In this document: one piece after another, positions 58,163 to 64,000 of the stretch
Position numbering within the stretch: the stretch's first letter is position 1
How the letters are laid out: each line of letters begins with the position of its first letter
DNA from: Letharia columbiana
Taxonomy: Eukaryota; Ascomycota; Lecanoromycetes; Lecanorales; Parmeliaceae
NCBI RefSeq assembly: GCF_014066305.1
Contig: NW_023501051.1
Span: 124,001 to 188,000, forward strand
Reading direction: 5' to 3'
DNA length: 64,000 nucleotides
Made by a program: the position numbers and the translations under genes
Notes under the pieces: model-generated
Databases searched by the model: none
What the model saw: only the letters and a program-made list of their open reading frames with translations
Told to the model about the DNA's origin: nothing

Positions 58163-60998
58163 TCAGTCAATTACTTCAGCATCGACCCTTGTCCCCGTCT
58201 CAGGATCGTATTCAATGCCGCCATCCCTCAATCTCTTGATCTGCAGCTGGCTCAGGGGAATGCGCTCGAAGTTCTGTGGCAGGACTCTACCTGCCCTGAT
58301 TGCCTAGTCAGCTTAACGAAAAGATAATTCAATTTGTATACGTACTTGAGATAATCCATCTTCATATTTCGAGCCTTGTCCTTGAGCGCGACCTGATCTC
58401 GCGCTTCTAGGACGTAGCCTTGCTCCGAATCTTGTTCCTTAAGGAGCTTCCAACTGGTCCCATGCTCAGTAATTAAGTAGTAGAGCATTTCCGTCTCAGC
58501 GCCCGTCCACGCGCTACGTCTTTGGGGCAGCTTTGTCACCACTGCCATCTTCTGTTTTGCTGATTTATTCACTCTCACGTATTCATCATAGGCTTGAGAA
58601 AGCGGCACTTCGGTCTCTTGCTCGTCACGTGCGAAATCTGCGCTGCCATCTAAAAGGTGTGGATCAATGGCCTCTTGGACGCGGACCTTCTTCGGTGATT
58701 GGCGTTGAAGCCTGGCGGGCTCAGACGCAGGTCGTTTGGTTGCAGGTTTCAAACGACGCTGCATCGCAGCATTGGAAGACTCTGCCTGGACCTGAAAGCC
58801 TTCATCCGCGCTGATCTCACTCTGTTCGTCATTGGGATCCGAGTCTGGCCAGTCAATGGGAGAAACCTTATCAGCAAGCGGGTCCCGATCGTAGATACTA
58901 CGCTTCTTAGCAGTCTTAGTGTGTTGCGATCCTGGTATCTCGGCAACGTTCTCCTTGTTGCTTTCAGCTTCCCGTTGCGTTCGATACGCATCCGACGCTT
59001 GGGCGTTTCTTCTAATGGCGATGTCTTCCTCTTCGTTGTCTTCAGAGCGCCAGTTGTCGTCTTGACCTGCCGACGGCGCTTGCCCGTATGGAACATTGGC
59101 TGGGGCGGGAGAAGGAATGACTTGCTCGTTATAATTTCGTTGGGGAGTTAATGCTCGCATGAACGGTCCTGCTGTGGACGCCACCTGAATATCTGAAGCT
59201 GTACCCTGGTTTTGCGTCAACGAAATCTGTTCTGTAGCCTTTGTGACTTTCCGGTCTGCTTGTCTTTGTTTTAGATAAGCGGCGGCGCTCTTAACTTTGT
59301 TTGAGTCGGCGCTACGATAGATTGTCAGCATAAAGAGGCTTCCTAAATTCCAGGATTGGAATGTATCTACTAACCTGAATTGCGCCAAATTTAGTTCGTC
59401 AGCTTTCGCATGTCTGGTTGAAGTATCCTGCAGCTCCGAGGTGGCACGCGATTCGGAAGGCGTATCATATTCCAACCGTACTTCCGAGCCGTCGCTCTCG
59501 TTATCAGCACCGTCACTTTCTAGTGACTGCCCAAGTCTGCCGCTCTGAACTACATCGATGAGCCCTTGGCATATAGCCTGAGTACCACCATAAGTAGTCG
59601 TCTGGATCTCAATTTCGGTGAGGCGTTGAACAGCCCATGCGACCAGTTGTCGGGCGAAGGTAGTCCAGGGAAACTTCGTTCGGAGAGACTCAATACCGGA
59701 CGACTGGTCGTCGGAAGACGTTGAGACGCTGGCTCTAAAAGCTTCCCGCAGTTGTTCTACGCGTCCTAGGATTGTGTCCTTGAACTCCCTTCTCAGCTCT
59801 TCAGTCCTTAATCCGGCTACGGCCCATCCCTTTAAGTTGTTCGCATCGTAGAACAACTGAAGCAGTGCGGTGTCCGAGTCGAAATTGATTTTCTCGACAT
59901 GACGGGCAAGTAGCATGATGGCTTCTTGAGTGCGAACCTGCAGTGCCACTCGAAACGTTCCATCAGTTAAGGCGCTGCACTCAGGTGTCAAACTTTCAGG
60001 ACGCCCAAGCCCCTGTGCGAAAGGTTGGGGAAAGGTGCCAGCAATGTCTTCAAGGAATTGATCATTCTGATCTCGTCCCACAATTGTCAACATTCGCGAC
60101 ACCAGGAGTGCAAGATTTGCCTTTTGCAATAATGCGTCCGGACGCCATGAGGCAGTCTGTTCGTCTATGGGACCAGCCTTTCTTCCCAATAGTCTCCTCA
60201 ACGTCTTTCCCACATTGATGTACGAGTCGCCTCCATACTCTTTTCGTTGCCTTTCGAATATGTCACTCAACCGCTGGAGCTTCTTGTTTTCACGAGTATC
60301 CTTCTTCTGTAATTGTGCCATGGTCCTAGAAACTGAGGTTTCGGATATTTCGGTGGGAATCACAAAGCTTAACAATTTATCTGAAGCATCCGAAAGATCT
60401 GGAAGTGTATCTAACATGTCTTCCGGGCTTATTTCTGTGAGCTCCTGTGCAGGAAGAGAGATCCTTGCGGTAGTTCCAGAGAAAGCAGATAGACTCCCAG
60501 GGGACTTAAAACTTTGTTGAGCTGGTTGCTGGTCCGCTCCAGCATCCTCTACATTCTCACCTGCGCCACCATCTTCCGCAGTCTCGAGGTCTGGATAGAC
60601 AACACTCGGGTCTTCTGCTACCATGGAAAGATCTAAGAGAGGTCAGTTTGTAATCGGTGCAAAATTGTCCCAGAATTGTGAGGACAGAGATCTTAATCTG
60701 TAGTATGGACTTCCCTACCTTGCTGAGCTCGAGCATGTTTTGCAATCCTTCCCTTGCGACCCTTTGAGCCACTTTGCCCAACAGCGCCGTTTGTGCCATC
60801 TGGAGTTGCTTGCTTTGCGCCCCTCCGTGCCTTCGAGTCAGACCTCCCATTTTCGCTGTCACTGATATCACGGCTCTGGCTTCTCGTTGTCCGTGTGGTT
60901 CGCTTGGGAGGACTTTGGGTTCCCACACGGGCAGTATGAGGTGCAGGTTGGGGTGTGGTGCGCCGGCTGCCAGCTCTGCGTGAGGTGCGCTCTGCCAT
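58163..60998 (-). CDS. telobox Myb DNA-binding protein
   Basis: Nuclear protein, probably binding telomere-type repeats or related promoter sites. Exons 60998-60719, 60632-59375, 59311-58346 and 58295-58163 give 878 aa with all phases consistent (introns 86, 63 and 50 nt). The N-terminus is basic (SRRAGSRRTTP) with SQSR-type Ser/Arg elements. Residues about 150-480 are helical, with LRRLLGRKAGPIDEQTASWR and VSRMLTIVGRDQNDQFLEDI, and could be a TRFH-like or Tbf1-type dimerisation region. The C-terminal Myb domain is at about 779-840: RRSAWTGAETEMLYYLITEH, SWKLLKEQD, and the telobox-like VALKDKARNMKMDYLK, continuing across the last intron with AGRVLPQNFERIPL. Which telomere family (Taz1, Tbf1 or other) it belongs to cannot be told. 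It lies head-to-head with GDT1. Confidence 0.85.
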
Positions 60999-61510
60999 TG
61001 TTGAGGCTGAGAGTCCTTCGCCCGTATATATTTCCCACTGAAGCCAAAATCCACCATCCAACGAAAAGCAGCCCAGATGCTAGTAGAGACCTAATTCAAT
61101 TGAGGATGACAAAGTCGCGAAGAAGGGCGTGAGTGAGAGTAAACACCTCTTGTTGTGACCGGGATCTGATTAGGCACTTAGGGTTGAGCCTATTAGTACC
61201 TTAGGGCTGAACCGAGTCAATCCGATGCCGCTAACTTGTTCGAATTTAGCCAGGGGTGCTGGTACTGGCATGCCGCAACAGCCAGCGACCTGTTCTTTCA
61301 CATCGAAATTTCTCCTGCCAGCTGCATTCTCTTCGCTATCTTTCACATCGTCTTATTCCATACTTATTGTCTGGGCTTTTCGGAACCTTTCAATGCCCAC
61401 ATTACTCTACAGTCTCATTTGCTAACGTCCTGCCATTGTGGCGAAGGCGAAGGAGAGCTCCTGCACCCTCTCCACGGCATTATCTGGCCCTGAATATATC
61501 ATTGAGAGCT
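60999..61510. promoter_or_regulatory. Divergent promoter region, telobox Myb gene / GDT1
   Basis: 512 bp between start codons on opposite strands. The word TTAGGGTTGAGCC near 61178 and TTAGGGCTGAACC near 61201 are two similar direct copies containing TTAGGG. Confidence 0.5.
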
Positions 61511-63222
61511 ATGAGGTTACGACAGCTGCCATCATTACTACTGCTTGTATTGATACCTTGTACTTCGGTCGTTACGGCCTTCGTGTCTTCAGAAGAAGCT
61601 GTTGCCTTAGCAGATGGAAAGGAATTAGGGCCGCCTCCTGATCTATCAGCAAGCCCAGCCTCCAAGCCGGGCGTGGATGGCATTGGGACAATAGATGCTC
61701 CGGTCGACGGCAAAGATGGAAGACCGCACCTTGGACCTTTCGTCGAGACTGGCGCGGAAAGAGATCGGAAGAAGGCCAAGGAAAACAGTGGAGATGCAGA
61801 TATCAAGAAGCCCATACCGGAAGGGGTGCCTACCGGCGATGGCCCCAAGATACCAGAGACGAATAATGGTGTGATGGATGATCCGCACAGGACTGGGCCA
61901 AAGGAGGGTACGAGAGGCACTGAAGGTGGCATATCGGAGAAGAATAAAGATAGAAAAGCAACTCAGTTGGACGGTGCCAAGCCAGAGAAGAAGCCAGATC
62001 CACCGAAAGAGGTTCCGCCTTTGCCTCACAGCGAGCAAGAAGGCCTTGACCCAAAGGCTGCGAAGGATGAGGGCAAGAAAAGCAAGGAGACTGGGACTGA
62101 AGACAAAGATAAGCAGAAAGAGCTAGGAGGCCTGGAGGTAATGTGATATTTTCGAACCACTGAAATAATGCAAATTGCTAACGTTTCATTATTCTAGAAA
62201 CCTGCCGATCTCCCTGATAAACCTCATGACCTTCCACACCCTGTTCCGGCCACAGGCTCAAAGAGCGACCCTCTAGCAATTCTCGCGCCCTTCACACCTT
62301 CCATCCCCATGCTCACCGGCAATTCCGCCTCTCTCATTCAACCGCTGCACTCTTTCGTCCTCTCCCTCACGATGATCATATTTTCCGAGATTGGCGACAA
62401 AACGTTCTTGATCGCTGCCCTGATGGCGATGAAGCACCCTCGACTTGTTGTCTTCTCTGCCGCCTTTACCGCCCTCATTGCAATGACAATCCTCTCTGCC
62501 GTTTTGGGCCACGCTGTCCCTACCCTCGTTCCAAAGAAATATACGAATCTACTGGCGGCCCTGCTATTCCTTGTCTTTGGGGCAAAAATGCTAAAGGAAG
62601 GCTACGCAATTCCACCGGACCAAGGAGTCAACGAAGAGATGAAAGAGGTAGAATTGGAGCTTGAGGAGAAAGAAGAACTTGCTCGTAAGATGGGTCGTCG
62701 ACGGTCTTCGATTTCGCCATACATACTTGAATCGGGGAGAATGAATGCACGCAAGACTCGGTCCAGCACCCGTCTTCCTGCCCCTCCGGACTCTCCTCCG
62801 TCTTCCCCTGATGGGTCACGAAGTCCTTCACCCAGCAGAGGCTCGACCATTATGAGCTTATTTGCAGGAGTCAATAATCTGTTTTCCTTACTACTTAGTC
62901 CAGCGTGGGTACAAACCTTTGTTATGACCTTCTTGGGTGAATGGGGCGACCGGAGTCAAATTGCTACGATCGCCATGGCGGCTGGCCAAGACTACTGGTG
63001 GGTGACTGGGGGTGCAGTGAGCGGGCATGCAATTTGTACTGCAATCGCCGTCATTGGGGGTAGAGCTATCGCAGGTAGGGTCAGCTTGAGGATCGGTAAG
63101 TCAAGCTTACTCCATTTTCAAAGACCATCTGCTGACCTACTTCTGCAGTAACACTGGGAGGCGGGTTTGCATTCTTGGTGTTTGGCATCATTTACCTGAT
63201 CGAGGCAATGTATGTCGAATAA
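61511..63222 (+). CDS. GDT1: Golgi Ca2+/Mn2+ transporter, UPF0016/Gdt1 family
   Basis: Golgi membrane cation transporter supplying Mn2+ and Ca2+ for glycosylation; the human relative is TMEM165. Exons 61511-62137, 62198-63095 and 63149-63222 give 532 aa. Signal peptide LPSLLLLVLIPCTSVVTA. Two copies of the family motif E-x-G-D-[KR]-[TS]: EIGDKT at 273-278 and EWGDRS at 457-462, each at the start of a three-helix bundle. A cytosolic acidic loop (VELELEEKEEL) and a Ser/Pro-rich stretch lie between the halves. C-terminal helix GGGFAFLVFGIIYLIEAMYV. Unusual: about 185 residues of Lys/Asp/Glu/Pro-rich sequence between the signal peptide and the first helix, much longer than in yeast Gdt1. Confidence 0.94.
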
Positions 63223-64000
63223 TGGAGGGATTCGGGAACCGTGAAGCATTGGGAAGGAGTTTTCAGCCTTCATATACGGCCTGGCGCATGAAAGACTTAG
63301 TTATTGCACAATTAAACTATTCTTTGTCCGTTACTCTTGAGGTTGTCCTTTTCCACGTGCACTAAGGTATGCACATAGACACAAGTTGTCATACCATAGT
63401 ATTGTACCTCTTGTGGGAGAGTGAGATAATCTTCAAACTTGACGAAACCACGAATCACCAACATGCAGAACATAGTACCTACAAGTAACCGCAGCCAAGA
63501 CGCTAGGCCTACTTCTGACCCACGAGTTCATGACAATCACATGTGAATCACATGACATGAAGCTTTTTACCTTACAGTTCTAGTTGATCATTGAAGAAGA
63601 AATAAAGACCATACGAGCAGTGCATTCATCAAAATGAGGAGTGTGTTGACCCACTATCTACAGAAATCTAGGAAGCTAATCTGATCGAGATGATTAGTGC
63701 TCGCAAACAGTGAGGCCATACAGAAATGACGCATGCACAAGTAGATATGTAGATATATGATTGGGCATATCCAACACTGGGGCAGCTAAGACCTTTCTGG
63801 ACATGCAAATAGCCCAGAAAAGGCCCCCCAGCGCTAGAAAAACTCCCATGTCTGAGCGACATGCCCTGGAGTGAAAATGAAGCTATATATAGGTGTGGGT
63901 GGGAGGGAGAACAATGATATGGCTCTGAAAGAGAACAATTCGAATGAAGAGCCAACTACTGGTGCAGTGGTCATACAAGTACCTAGTACTCGCCATGGCC
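63223..64000. other. Intergenic to window edge
   Basis: 3' region of GDT1 and further non-coding sequence, ending in the second copy of the dispersed repeat. No gene seen, but a gene could begin at the edge. Confidence 0.5.
63919..64000 (+). repeat. Dispersed repeat, copy 2 (cut by window edge)
   Basis: Matches 57648-57725 in order and orientation with a few substitutions and one short insertion. The match reaches the last base, so it may be longer. Confidence 0.85.

Overview
The window is nuclear DNA of a filamentous ascomycete (Pezizomycotina). The genes are split by short GT-AG introns, mostly 46-103 nt. There are fungal-specific families (a Zn2Cys6 factor with a fungal_trans domain, a Rua1-type regulator, a Sos7-type kinetochore protein), and an 8-kb block of very AT-rich, ORF-free DNA that looks like RIP-mutated repeats. 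Five introns share ends and internal hairpin arms and are much longer than the rest (155-246 nt). They look like introner-like elements, which are known from Dothideomycetes of the Mycosphaerella group. With a cryptochrome/6-4 photolyase close to Cercospora PHL1, this points to Mycosphaerellaceae or a near relative. That placement is an inference.

Layout. 1-7975: AT-rich, apparently RIP-degraded repeats with a small less-AT island near 3.03-3.42 kb. 8.2-10.4 kb: cryptochrome/6-4 photolyase (+). 10.4-11.9 kb: low-complexity and homopolymer DNA, probably partly an assembly artefact. 11.9-13.3 kb: secreted alpha/beta hydrolase (-). 13.3-15.7 kb: no gene seen. 15.7-16.7 kb: unrecognised multi-exon gene with an introner (+). 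17.8-21.0 kb: Zn2Cys6 transcription factor (-). 21.6-22.9 kb: type II membrane protein (-). 24.0-24.7 kb: proline-rich fungal protein (-). 25.2-27.0 kb: mitochondrial ADP/ATP carrier (-). 27.4-29.5 kb: KRI1 ribosome-biogenesis factor (-), divergent from a BAR-PH-GRAM-VASt sterol-transfer-type protein (+, 30.0-34.9 kb) with two introners. 35.7-37.4 kb: Rua1-like regulator (+). 38.1-39.0 kb: LPxEIR-motif protein (+). 41.7-42.6 kb: GNAT acetyltransferase with an introner (+). 42.8-43.6 kb: multi-pass membrane protein (-), its frame disturbed by a poly-G run. 44.5-45.1 kb: small membrane/coiled-coil protein (+). 47.4-50.3 kb: GH3 beta-glucosidase (+). 51.7-52.6 kb: uncertain two-TM protein (+). 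53.1-54.1 kb: FIT/Scs3 family protein (-). 54.6-55.8 kb: RS-rich splicing-type factor with a GC-AG intron (-), divergent from SOS7 (+, 56.2-57.1 kb). 58.2-61.0 kb: telobox Myb protein (-), divergent from GDT1 (+, 61.5-63.2 kb).

The genes are mostly unrelated housekeeping and accessory functions, and I see no biosynthetic cluster. What links several of them is the introner family: four genes carry members, one carries two, and every member can be spliced out to restore the reading frame. The paired arms near the ends and in the middle suggest that most of the intron can fold into one long hairpin. Exon coordinates were worked out by eye from splice signals, reading frame and family similarity. 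No transcript or database evidence was available.
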